A DNA stretch of 64,000 bases from the NCBI RefSeq assembly GCF_034344865.1, contig NZ_CP133774.1, forward strand, positions 5,952,001 to 6,016,000, given 5' to 3'. The stretch's first letter is position 1; each line of letters opens with the position of its first letter. A program made the position numbers and the translations under genes. Shown here in pieces: positions 48,225 to 55,995 of the stretch. Under the pieces are notes generated by a model that worked only from the letters and a program-made list of their open reading frames with translations, had not been told where the DNA came from and ran no database searches. Source of the stretch: Pseudomonas sp. 10S4. Its GTDB lineage: Bacteria; Pseudomonadota; Gammaproteobacteria; Pseudomonadales; Pseudomonadaceae.

Positions 48225-49892
48225 CTAACCCTGTGGGTTTGACTTGAGGGCTTGTTGCACCGCACCGTCAACACTCAGGCCGCTGAGAATGACCTGTTCC
48301 AACTCTTGCGCCGGCAACATCGAGAGCACGGCCTGCGCCTCATGCTTGAGCCGCGCCAGGATCAACAATTTATCCAGCGCCCGCACCTGCAAAAAGAACC
48401 CTTCCAGCACTTCGATACTGGTGCCATCCAGGTCCGGCGATTCTTCCAGACTGAGAATAATCGTATGCACCGGCGGCGACGCATGCCGCGCCAGTCGCAG
48501 CGCACCGCCCAAAATACGCTCCACGTTGGCGAAAAACAGTGCCTCGCTGGGCCGCACGATCAGCACGCCGGGTATCTCCTGAGCGTCAGGATGGCGTTGC
48601 ACATCGACGTAATCGTGACCACTGCCCATTTGCCCCAGCACTTGAATATCCGCCGACGACATCTGTTTGAGCATCAGCACCACACTGATCGCCACCGCCA
48701 CCAGCAAGCCGTCCAGCACGCCCAGCACCAACACCGCCGCTACCGCGCAGATCACCAGCACCCGATCGCGGCGCCAGATGAAATAGCGGCCCAATGGCTG
48801 CAGGCTCAAGCCGCGCGCCAAGGCATGAATGACAATGGCAGCCAAAATCGGCTCGGGGGTCAGGGCAATGTAGGGCAGCACCGTCAAGACGATCAGCAAC
48901 ACCACCACCGCTGCGACCACGCCGGACAGACGTGAACTGGCACCCGCCGCCTCATTGGCCGACGTCGCCGAGTAACCAGCGCCCGCCGGCATGCCATGGA
49001 ACAGGCCGGACAACAGATTCGCCGCACCGAGGGCCAGCAGGTCGCGGTTCGACGACACCCGGTCGCCATGCTTGAGCGCAAACGAGCTGATCGAGCCATA
49101 GGATTCGGCGTACAGAATCATCACCATCGCAAACGCCAATTCCCCCAGGCGCAGCCAATCGGCAAACGGCAACACCGGCAGACGCGGCACTTCCAGGCTC
49201 AGGTCGATCACGCCGATCAGCTTCACCCCGTAGGCCGGCAGGTTCAGCCATTGGCTAGCCGCAATTCCCAGCGCCACCACCAGCAAACCGCCCGGCACTC
49301 GCCGGAACCGCGCGCACACCCACAACACCAGCAGTGCCACGGCTGCGACCAATAAGCCGACCCGATTCCACTGCGGCCACTGTTCCAGCAGCTGTGGGAC
49401 GAATCGGATCAAGTTGCTGTTGCTCAAGTGCACGTCAACGATGCTCGCGACCTGCTTGAGGATGATGGTCACCGCCAGGCCAAACGCAAAGCCGCGCAGC
49501 ACCGGTTTGGCGATAAACGAGGTCACGCTGCCCAGCTTCAGCAGCCCGGCCAGCAGGAAGAGCCCGCCCGTTATCAGCACCAGGCCGATCGCCAGGGTCA
49601 TGCGCAAGGCCGGATCAGCGCTGGCCAGGGTCGCAGTGGCGGCGGCCAGTACCGCCGCCGAAGACGAGGTCGCCGAGACAATCGCAAACCGGCTGGTGCC
49701 CAGCAGCGCGTAGCACAGCAAACCGGCAAACAACGCAATCACCCCGGCTTGGGGCGGCACGGCGGCGATGCTCGAATAGGCCACCGCCTCCGGCAACAGC
49801 AAACCGGCAATCGACAGCCCGGCCAACAGATCCTGCCAACGGTTAGGGGTGTCGGTACGGGGTTGCACCGATGCGCCTTGAGCACGAGCCAT
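48225..49892 (-). CDS. SulP family anion transporter with STAS domain
   Basis: A 555-residue inner-membrane protein. About 12 hydrophobic segments follow the SulP start LLAGLSIAGLLLPEAVAYSSIAAVPPQAG. A cytosolic STAS domain is at the C-terminus (PGVLIVRPSEALFFANVERI, IILSLEESPDLDGTSIEVLEGF). It carries sulfate, bicarbonate or another anion; which one is not evident. The ATG at 49892 follows CTGGAGACGCTGC and is preferred to a GTG 9 codons upstream. Confidence 0.92.
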   Translation of the reverse strand: MARAQGASVQPRTDTPNRWQDLLAGLSIAGLLLPEAVAYSSIAAVPPQAGVIALFAGLLCYALLGTSRFAIVSATSSSAAVLAAATATLASADPALRMTLAIGLVLITGGLFLLAGLLKLGSVTSFIAKPVLRGFAFGLAVTIILKQVASIVDVHLSNSNLIRFVPQLLEQWPQWNRVGLLVAAVALLVLWVCARFRRVPGGLLVVALGIAASQWLNLPAYGVKLIGVIDLSLEVPRLPVLPFADWLRLGELAFAMVMILYAESYGSISSFALKHGDRVSSNRDLLALGAANLLSGLFHGMPAGAGYSATSANEAAGASSRLSGVVAAVVVLLIVLTVLPYIALTPEPILAAIVIHALARGLSLQPLGRYFIWRRDRVLVICAVAAVLVLGVLDGLLVAVAISVVLMLKQMSSADIQVLGQMGSGHDYVDVQRHPDAQEIPGVLIVRPSEALFFANVERILGGALRLARHASPPVHTIILSLEESPDLDGTSIEVLEGFFLQVRALDKLLILARLKHEAQAVLSMLPAQELEQVILSGLSVDGAVQQALKSNPQG

Positions 49893-50005
49893 GCAGCGTC
49901 TCCAGAGAAAGATCCACACGCTCTACGACGCGTAAATTCAGGCTCTAGCGTAGCCGTTTATCCGGTTGGATGTGTGCTCTGAGTCAGGTGCTGAGCGCAG
50001 GCCAT

Positions 50006-50043
50006 AAAAAACGCCGCTCCCTTTGCAAGGAGCGGCGTTTTTT
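50006..50043. terminator. Bidirectional terminator downstream of the amino-acid permease
   Basis: AAAAAACGCCGCTCC / GGAGCGGCGTTTTTT is a perfect 15-base stem with an 8-base loop. It lies downstream of the minus-strand permease gene, about 110 bases upstream of the SulP start. Confidence 0.88.
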
Positions 50044-50054
50044 ATGCCTTCAGA

Positions 50055-50085
50055 ATCAAAAGATCGCAGCCTGCGATCTTTTGAT
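50055..50085. repeat. Perfect hairpin of the AAAGATCGCAG repeat family
   Basis: ATCAAAAGATCGCAG and CTGCGATCTTTTGAT are perfect inverted copies around one base, immediately after the permease stop. The same sequence forms the ends of the element at 53487. Confidence 0.85.
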
Positions 50086-50086
50086 C

Positions 50087-51367
50087 TTAAGCCGTCAACG
50101 AATAGATCAACGCCGAAATCGCCACCAGGCCCACCGCCGTCACGAAGACATTGGACGCCTGACCGCGATAACGCGCCATCGCCGGCACTTTGCGGATCGC
50201 ATACATCGGCATCAGGAACAGTATCGACGCGATGATCGGGCCACCGAGTGTTTCGATCATGCCGAGGATGCTCGGGTTCAGGGTCGCGACGATCCAGCAC
50301 ACCACCAGCATGAACGCGGCGGTCATGCGGTCCAGGGCTTTAGGCGAAGGACGCTTGCCGCTTTTGACGATCAAGCCTTTAAGACCTTCGCTGGCGCCGA
50401 TGTAGTGCCCCAGGAACGACTTGGAAATCGCCACGAAAGCAATCAACGGCGCCGCGAAGGCGATGGTCGGGTTGCTGAAGTGGTTGGCCAGGTACGACAG
50501 GATCGACAGGTTCTGCGCCTTGGCTTCGGCCAGTTGCGCCGGGGACAAGGTCAGCACGCAACTGAAGACGAAGAACAGCACCATCACCACCATCAAGGCG
50601 TGGGCGCGGGACAGGATCTGCGAGCTGCGCTCTTCTGCGTGTTCACCGTAACGACGCTTCTGGTCCACGGCGAACGCCGAGATGATCGGCGAGTGGTTGA
50701 ACGAGAACACCATCACCGGAATCGCCAGCCACAAGGTGTGCAGCAGCGCAGACGGTGCAGGCAGCGTGGACGCGGTGCTGAGGATGCCGCCGTTCCAGTG
50801 CGGAATCAGGAACACCGCCAAAAACAGCAGCGCGACGATAAACGGATACACCATCAGGCTCATGGCCTTGACGATCACCTGCTCGCCACAACGCACCACC
50901 GCCAGCAGGCCGAGGATCAGCACAAACGACAGAATCGCCCGTGGCGGCGGCATGATGTGCAGTTGATGCTCGAGGAAGCTGCCCACGGTGTTGGTCAGCG
51001 CCACACTGTAGATCAACAGGATCGGGAAGATCGCGAAGAAGTACAGCAAAGTGATCAGCGCACCAGCCTTGATGCCGAAGTGTTCTTCCACCACTTCAGT
51101 GATGTCCGCGCCTTCGCGGCCGGACAACACAAAGCGGGTCAGGCCACGGTGTGCGTAAAACGTCATGGGGAACGCCAGCACCGCCAAGACCATCAACGGC
51201 CAGAAACCGCCCAGGCCCGCGTTGATCGGCAAAAACAACGTACCGGCCCCGATCGCCGTGCCAAACAGGCCCAGCATCCAGGTGGTGTCATGGCGATTCC
51301 AGCTCTCAAGGGTCGCTGGTGCCGCCGCTACATAGCGTTCGTCGACGCTATTGGCCTGATCATTCAT
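50087..51367 (-). CDS. Hydroxy/aromatic amino acid permease (SdaC-like, HAAAP family)
   Basis: A 426-residue inner-membrane transporter with about 11 hydrophobic segments. The first block, TTWMLGLFGTAIGAGTLFLPINAG, and the motif VMVFSFNHSPIISAF are typical of the serine/threonine/tryptophan permease family. Proton- or sodium-coupled uptake of serine is the best guess. The ATG at 51367 (MNDQANSVDERYV) is used. Confidence 0.9.
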   Translation of the reverse strand: MNDQANSVDERYVAAAPATLESWNRHDTTWMLGLFGTAIGAGTLFLPINAGLGGFWPLMVLAVLAFPMTFYAHRGLTRFVLSGREGADITEVVEEHFGIKAGALITLLYFFAIFPILLIYSVALTNTVGSFLEHQLHIMPPPRAILSFVLILGLLAVVRCGEQVIVKAMSLMVYPFIVALLFLAVFLIPHWNGGILSTASTLPAPSALLHTLWLAIPVMVFSFNHSPIISAFAVDQKRRYGEHAEERSSQILSRAHALMVVMVLFFVFSCVLTLSPAQLAEAKAQNLSILSYLANHFSNPTIAFAAPLIAFVAISKSFLGHYIGASEGLKGLIVKSGKRPSPKALDRMTAAFMLVVCWIVATLNPSILGMIETLGGPIIASILFLMPMYAIRKVPAMARYRGQASNVFVTAVGLVAISALIYSLTA

Positions 51368-51541
51368 CCGGTGGGATCTCCACATTCCGGTCAGTTGCTA
51401 CCCGGTCAGGACGAGTCGGAAAAACCCGACAGGCAGCGCCCTGGCCGAAACAGGGGCGCGATTCTCCGGGATAAATGAGCAGAAGCAAAGACTTAGCTGA
51501 GGAATGGTTATGCGGATCAGATGCCAAGTGCGCTGCAGGCC

Positions 51542-51634
51542 CCTGTGGGAGTGAGCCTGCTCGCGATGGCTATTTCACTTTCAACATTGATGTCGGCTGA
51601 TACTCCGCTGTCGCGAGCAGGCTCGCTCCCACTG
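51542..51634. repeat. REPIN, CTGTGGGAGTGAGCCTGCTCGCGA type
   Basis: CCTGTGGGAGTGAGCCTGCTCGCGA and TCGCGAGCAGGCTCGCTCCCAC are inverted about 45 bases apart in the 381-base gap between the permease and the tautomerase. Confidence 0.88.
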
Positions 51635-51688
51635 GGATCTTCGTTGTTGTCGGGATTGTGCAGTTCGTCTGCCGGACAAAATGCATGC

Positions 51689-51716
51689 TTGATAAAGGTT
51701 AACCATCATGTATTTT
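51689..51716 (+). promoter_or_regulatory. Candidate promoter of the tautomerase/TetR pair
   Basis: TTGATA at 51689-51694 and TATTTT at 51711-51716 have a 16-base spacer containing the palindrome GGTTAACC (51697-51704), a possible site for the TetR protein encoded downstream. Confidence 0.4.
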
Positions 51717-51748
51717 GAACTAACCCACATTCTGTCTGGAGTCATCCC

Positions 51749-52132
51749 ATGCCACTGGTTCGCGTTGACATCAAAAAGCATCAGGACCCGACTTTCGCCA
51801 AACGCGTGGGTCAGTTGATTTACGCCGCCATGCGCAGCGCGATCGGCGTGCCGGAACACGATAATTTCCAGATCCTGGCAGAGCACGATGAGCAGCATTT
51901 CATCTTCGACACCCAATACCTGGGCATCCAGCGCACCGACAACCTGGTGGTGATCCAGATCACGATGAATGAAGGCCGGACCCTGGAGCAGAAAAAACTG
52001 CTCTACAAGACCATTGCCGAGAGCCTGAACAGTGAACTGGCGGTGCGCCTGGAAGATGTTTTCATTAATCTGGTGGAAGTGAAGAAAGAGAACTGGTCGT
52101 TTGGAAACGGGATTGCCCAGTACGCCAGTTGA
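51749..52132 (+). CDS. Tautomerase family protein
   Basis: A 127-residue protein of the 4-oxalocrotonate tautomerase/MIF superfamily. The catalytic proline follows the initiator Met (MPLVRVDIKKHQD), as in the family. The second beta-alpha-beta unit is seen from LVVIQITMNEGRTLEQKKLLYKTI. A TetR gene follows 30 bases later and probably controls it. Confidence 0.88.
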   Translation: MPLVRVDIKKHQDPTFAKRVGQLIYAAMRSAIGVPEHDNFQILAEHDEQHFIFDTQYLGIQRTDNLVVIQITMNEGRTLEQKKLLYKTIAESLNSELAVRLEDVFINLVEVKKENWSFGNGIAQYAS

Positions 52133-52162
52133 TTCCTGTCCACTCAAACCTGTGAGCCGCTG

Positions 52163-52780
52163 ATGCCCCGAGTCTCCCGCAAACAAGCCGACCTCAACCG
52201 CGAAATCATCGTCGAGGCGGCCACTCGGCTGTTTCGTGAGCACGGCCTCCACGGCATCAGCGTCGTCGACGTGATGGGCGCGGCCGGGCTGACCCACGGC
52301 GGCTTCTACGGACACTTCGAGTCCAAGGAAGCCTTGGCCCGTGAGGCCGGTGGTCGGGCGTTCGAGCAATCGGCAGAGCGCTGGAAAGCCAGGATCGCCG
52401 AGCATGATGACAAAAACGCCGCCCGCCACGCCTTGGTCGATCCGTACCTGTCGGCCGCCAGCCGCGACAATCCCGGCGACAGCTGCCCGGTGGTCGCCTT
52501 TGCCGGGGACATGTGCCACGAAGCGGCCGATAGCGGCTTGCGCCAGACCTTCATGGAAGGCCTCAACAAACTGCTGGAGTCTTATGGTTCGCTGCTCAAC
52601 TCTGGCGATGCGGAACGTGATCGACGACAGGCGTTGGTCGAGTATTCACTGATGGTAGGCGCTCTGACTCTGGCCCGAGCGACCCGTGGGGAGCCCTTGT
52701 CCGATGAAATCCTCGAGGCGGCGCGCACGTTTTTGACCGCCGACGATGCCGTTGACAAGCCAGAAGCGCCCACCGCATGA
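52163..52780 (+). CDS. TetR family transcriptional regulator
   Basis: A 205-residue repressor. The N-terminal helix-turn-helix is IVEAATRLFREHGLHGISVVDVMGAAGLTHGGFYGHFESKEAL (given here only as the family block around residues 13-55), with a C-terminal ligand domain. Cotranscribed with the tautomerase. Its last codons may carry a promoter: TTGACA lies at 52752-52757 with CATGAT 18 bases later. Confidence 0.9.
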   Translation: MPRVSRKQADLNREIIVEAATRLFREHGLHGISVVDVMGAAGLTHGGFYGHFESKEALAREAGGRAFEQSAERWKARIAEHDDKNAARHALVDPYLSAASRDNPGDSCPVVAFAGDMCHEAADSGLRQTFMEGLNKLLESYGSLLNSGDAERDRRQALVEYSLMVGALTLARATRGEPLSDEILEAARTFLTADDAVDKPEAPTA

Positions 52781-52788
52781 TCGGCCTC

Positions 52789-52866
52789 ATGAACCTTTCT
52801 GCGCTGAACCTCACCCGTACCACCACGACCGCTTCCGGCGGGTCGTGGGGTGGCTGGCTGAGATAA
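52789..52866 (+). CDS. Putative leader peptide, 25 residues, threonine-rich
   Basis: A short frame reads MNLSALNLTRTTTT then ASGGSWGGWLR and stops at 52866. It has six Thr in 25 codons, with TRTTTT in a row, and two Trp. An upstream ATG at 52777, overlapping the TetR stop, would add four residues. A perfect -35 (TTGACA, 52752) and a weak -10 (CATGAT, 52776) would start transcription almost at the ATG at 52789. A terminator follows 17 bases after the stop. That is the layout of an attenuation leader, though no family is known to me. Confidence 0.5.
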   Translation: MNLSALNLTRTTTTASGGSWGGWLR

Positions 52867-52883
52867 TCCCAGCGCAGTAAACC

Positions 52884-52920
52884 CAAGGCCCCGCCAGCAA
52901 TGGACGGGGCCTTGTTGTTT
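52884..52920 (+). terminator. Terminator hairpin of a possible attenuator
   Basis: CAAGGCCCCG (52884-52893) and CGGGGCCTTG (52905-52914) form a perfect 10-base stem extended by CCA/TGG inside and followed by a T-rich tract. GGCGGG and GCTGGC in the leader peptide region can pair with CCCGCC and GCCAGC in this stem, so an alternative fold is possible. It sits 36 bases before the next gene. Confidence 0.7.
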
Positions 52921-52955
52921 CTCCCGTCCGTTCGGCACTTCACGGAGAAACACCT

Positions 52956-53479
52956 ATGTCATCGGCACTTTTGATCATTGATATGCAGGTCGGGCTGTTC
53001 AACGGCCCGGACAAGCCCCACGACGGCGAGCGCTTACTGGCCAACATCCAGCAGCTCATTCGCCAGGCCAGGGCGCGCAAGGTGCCGATCTATGCCGTGC
53101 GCCACACCGGCCCTCAAGGTTCACCGATCGAGGCTGGCAGTCCTTTTGGCAGTTGCTGCCCGATCTGGAGCTGAATGCCAGCACTGATATCTTGTTCGAC
53201 AAGGGCAAACCCAATGCCTTTTTCGCCACATCGCTTGCGCAGCAGTTGCGGGCTGGCGGAATCGACGAGCTGTTCATCGTCGGCATGAAAACCCAGTACT
53301 GCATCGACAGCACCTGCCGAGCGGCAGCTGATCTGGGGTTCAATCCGGTGCTGGTGGCCGATGCCCATACTTGCATGGACACGCCTGCGCTGCCGGCCCG
53401 GGCAATCATCGAGCACCATAACGCGACCTTGAAGGGTGCGTTCGCCAAGGTCGTTGACACGGCGGAAGTTGAATTTTGA
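52956..53479 (+). pseudogene. Isochorismatase-family cysteine hydrolase (frameshifted)
   Basis: About 174 residues after correction. The N-terminal ALLIIDMQVGLFNGPD holds the catalytic Asp. The block GIDELFIVGMKTQYCIDSTCRAA holds the nucleophile cysteine region. At 53144-53147 four T are present. A fifth joins the parts as GSPFWQLLPDLELNASTDIL. It hydrolyses an amide, imide or ester; the substrate is unknown. CACGGAGAAACACCT precedes the ATG. Confidence 0.85.
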
Positions 53480-53486
53480 TTGATTG

Positions 53487-53590
53487 AAAAGATCGCAGGC
53501 TTCGCCAGCTCCTACACTGATCGCATTCGTCGACACGTTGTCGACAACCGCAATCGTGCAGGAACTGCCGAAGGCTGCGATCTTTTGATC
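53487..53590. repeat. REPIN of the AAAAGATCGCAG type
   Basis: AAAAGATCGCAGGCTTCGCCAGCTCC and GGAACTGCCGAAGGCTGCGATCTTTT are inverted copies. An inner palindrome GTCGACA-CGT-TGTCGAC is centred between them. Confidence 0.85.
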
Positions 53591-53688
53591 CTTTTCGGCG
53601 ATCCCTGGTGATTGCCAAACCGCTCTGGAATCAGCAATCTGCACCCATATTCGAGCCCCCGACATTCCGATGCCCACAGGAGCCCAGC

Positions 53689-54654
53689 ATGACCGCAACC
53701 GTTCTGGTATTGGTTGAAACCATCAATGACTACCTGCCGATTCTCGAGCATCAGGGCTTTCACCTGATCCTGGCGCCGACGCCTGCCGAGCGCGCCCAAG
53801 CCATCACCACTCACGGCGCCCGTATCGATGCCGTGCTGACGCGTGGCCCGTTGGGTCTGTACGCCGAAGAAATCGCCGCCCTGCCCGCCCTGAAAATCAT
53901 CTGCGTGATCGGCGCCGGTTACGAACACGTCGACCTGCAAGCCGCCAGCGACCGTGGCCTCACCGTCACCAACGGTGCCGGGGTCAATGCCTCTTCGGTG
54001 GCTGACCACGCCATGGCGTTGCTGTTGTCGCTGGTGCGCGATATTCCCCGAGCCGATGCCGCCGTGCGCCGTGGCGAATGGCCGAAAATCATGCGCCCGT
54101 CCCTTGCCGATAAACGCCTGGGCATTCTCGGGCTCGGCGCGGTCGGCATGGCCATCGCCAAGCGTGCCGCCAATGGTTTCGACATGAGCGTGAGTTACCA
54201 CAACCGCCAGCACCGCAGCGACGTGCCCTACAGCTACTGCTCGACGCCGACAGAACTGGCGCGGGCGTCGGACTTCCTGGTCGTCGCCACCCCCGGCGGG
54301 CTCGGCACCCAACACCTGATCAATCGACAGGTGCTGGACGCGCTGGGGCCGAAAGGTTTCCTGGTCAACATTGCCCGGGCCAGCGTCGTGGTCACGGCAG
54401 ACCTGATCAATGCACTGGAACAACGCAGGATCGGCGGCGCTGCACTCGACGTTTACGACCACGAGCCCAAGGTACCCGATGCCCTCAAGGCCTTGACTAA
54501 CGTGGTCCTGACGCCGCATGTCGCCGGGCTATCGCCGGAAGCAACCCAAGGCACCGTGGAATTGGTGGGTAAAAACCTGGTGGCGTTCTTTGCCGGCAGG
54601 CCGGTGCTGACACCGATAGCCCTGCCGACACCCGTAGTGACCCGGACTGTCTGA
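53689..54654 (+). CDS. D-isomer-specific 2-hydroxyacid dehydrogenase
   Basis: A 321-residue NAD(P)-dependent oxidoreductase acting on 2-hydroxy/2-keto acids such as glyoxylate or hydroxypyruvate. The nucleotide motif is LGILGLGAVGMAIAKRA. The substrate-side Arg is in FLVNIARASVV and the catalytic His in VVLTPHVAGLSPEA. The ATG at 53689 follows CAGGAGCCCAGC and is preferred over an ATG 27 codons upstream. Confidence 0.9.
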   Translation: MTATVLVLVETINDYLPILEHQGFHLILAPTPAERAQAITTHGARIDAVLTRGPLGLYAEEIAALPALKIICVIGAGYEHVDLQAASDRGLTVTNGAGVNASSVADHAMALLLSLVRDIPRADAAVRRGEWPKIMRPSLADKRLGILGLGAVGMAIAKRAANGFDMSVSYHNRQHRSDVPYSYCSTPTELARASDFLVVATPGGLGTQHLINRQVLDALGPKGFLVNIARASVVVTADLINALEQRRIGGAALDVYDHEPKVPDALKALTNVVLTPHVAGLSPEATQGTVELVGKNLVAFFAGRPVLTPIALPTPVVTRTV

Positions 54655-54685
54655 CACTCGGTTTCCCGACCACACACATAACCCA

Positions 54686-54777
54686 TTGTGGGAGCGGGCT
54701 TGCTCGCGAAGAGGCCATCACATTCAACACCGATGTTGACTGTAAAACCGCTTTCGCGAGCAAACCCGCTCCCACAG
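54686..54777. repeat. REPIN, first of a tandem pair
   Basis: TTGTGGGAGCGGGCTTGCTCGCGAA and TTCGCGAGCAAACCCGCTCCCACA flank CATTCAACACCGATGTTGACTG. Confidence 0.9.
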
Positions 54778-54820
54778 TTGTTATGTGGTGAGCCGAGTAT
54801 TTGTGGACGACCATAATCCA

Positions 54821-54912
54821 TTGTGGGAGTGAGCCTGCTCGCGATGAGGTCATCACATTCAACACCAATGTTGACTGCTAGGCCGCTATCGTGAGCAGGC
54901 TCGCTCCCACAA
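54821..54912. repeat. REPIN, second of a tandem pair
   Basis: TTGTGGGAGTGAGCCTGCTCGCGAT and ATCGTGAGCAGGCTCGCTCCCACAA flank CATTCAACACCAATGTTGACTG, almost the same spacer as the copy before. The pair marks the edge of the type VI cluster. Confidence 0.9.
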
Positions 54913-54915
54913 AAG

Positions 54916-55995
54916 CTAAAGGACGCCGAGTAATGTCCAGAGTCGCCGGGACTCAGCATCAGCCGAGATCAATTCACCCAACAATTCGCTCAGGGGTTTG
55001 TTGCCCCACTCCACGCCTCGCCGGATCAAGTACGGCACGGGGCTGTGGGGTTCGGTGCGGGCCAGGTATTCGGCGATCAATAACAATTGCCGATACGCCT
55101 CTTCGCGACTCGCCGGCTCGCGAAAAACCTGTGGCGCCGCGGCCACATCCGCAGGACTTGATGCCACTTCGGGCGTTGTTTCGACAGGAGCCTCGGTGGA
55201 GTGTCGTGGGTGCATGGCGATGAACTCCTGAACCAGCGTCAATAACGCCTCGATGACATCCTGCAAGGCTTTGAAACCCGGGGCCTGGGCGCCGAGATAA
55301 AGGTCGCTCCAGGCTTCCAGCCGTTGCAGATGCTGAATGCTCAACAGCAAACTGCCCTGGCTGCGCAACCAGAAGGACAACGGCGTGGCGCGGATCTGCT
55401 CGGTGAGTTTTTTCTGCTCACTGCGCGCGGTTTCTGCCGAGGTTTTCGCGCCTTTGCTGTCATTGGCCAACACCTGCTGCACTTGCAACCGCCGCCAGGC
55501 ATCCAGGCACACACCATCGAACTCGCCGTTACGCGGATCGAGCAACGGCACCCGGGTCAGCAGCACTTCGGTGTAGCGTCGGGCCAGCCATTCGAGCGGG
55601 ATCACCCGCCACGATTGGTCACCATCCTCCGCCTGCGGGTGAAGGTGCTCGGGATAGCGCTCACACAACCCGGCGACCAGCGCGAGACTGCCCGGCAACC
55701 CCTCCAAACCATCCTGATGCAACCAGGCCTCGCCCAGCCAGGCACTGAGCATCAGGTCTTTGCTGCGTTCCAGCAGCAGGCTGGTGGTCAGTTTCTCCAG
55801 TTCCGGCCACTGGGCGCGTTTGATCGACGACTGCCAGACCCCGGTCGGCAGGCTCGTATCGTCCTCCCGGCGCAGCTCCCGCGCCTGATCGAATTCACGT
55901 TCATAACGCAAATCCAGGCCACAGGGCGCTTCGTCGCTGATCGGTGCCAGCAAGCGGTCAATCAGTTCCGGCAACGCTGTTGAAGGCATATTCAC
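54916..55995 (-). CDS. tssA: Type VI secretion protein TssA
   Basis: A 359-residue sheath-assembly cap/baseplate protein with the ImpA N-terminal domain (LLAPISDEAPCGLDLRYEREFDQARELRREDD). The middle is variable, with TTPEVASSPADVAAAP as a linker. The C-terminus ASREEAYRQLLLIAEYLARTEPHSPVPYLIRRGVEW is typical of TssA. A GTG at 55995 overlaps the tssM stop as GTGA and follows GGAGGAGGGCTT. An ATG two codons later is the alternative. It is last in the minus-strand set. Confidence 0.92.
   Translation of the reverse strand: MNMPSTALPELIDRLLAPISDEAPCGLDLRYEREFDQARELRREDDTSLPTGVWQSSIKRAQWPELEKLTTSLLLERSKDLMLSAWLGEAWLHQDGLEGLPGSLALVAGLCERYPEHLHPQAEDGDQSWRVIPLEWLARRYTEVLLTRVPLLDPRNGEFDGVCLDAWRRLQVQQVLANDSKGAKTSAETARSEQKKLTEQIRATPLSFWLRSQGSLLLSIQHLQRLEAWSDLYLGAQAPGFKALQDVIEALLTLVQEFIAMHPRHSTEAPVETTPEVASSPADVAAAPQVFREPASREEAYRQLLLIAEYLARTEPHSPVPYLIRRGVEWGNKPLSELLGELISADAESRRLWTLLGVL

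Noticed and set aside
49970..51478. A 502-codon plus-strand frame opposite the amino-acid permease
   Set aside because: Product dominated by Arg, Gln and His, typical of an antisense shadow of membrane-protein codons.
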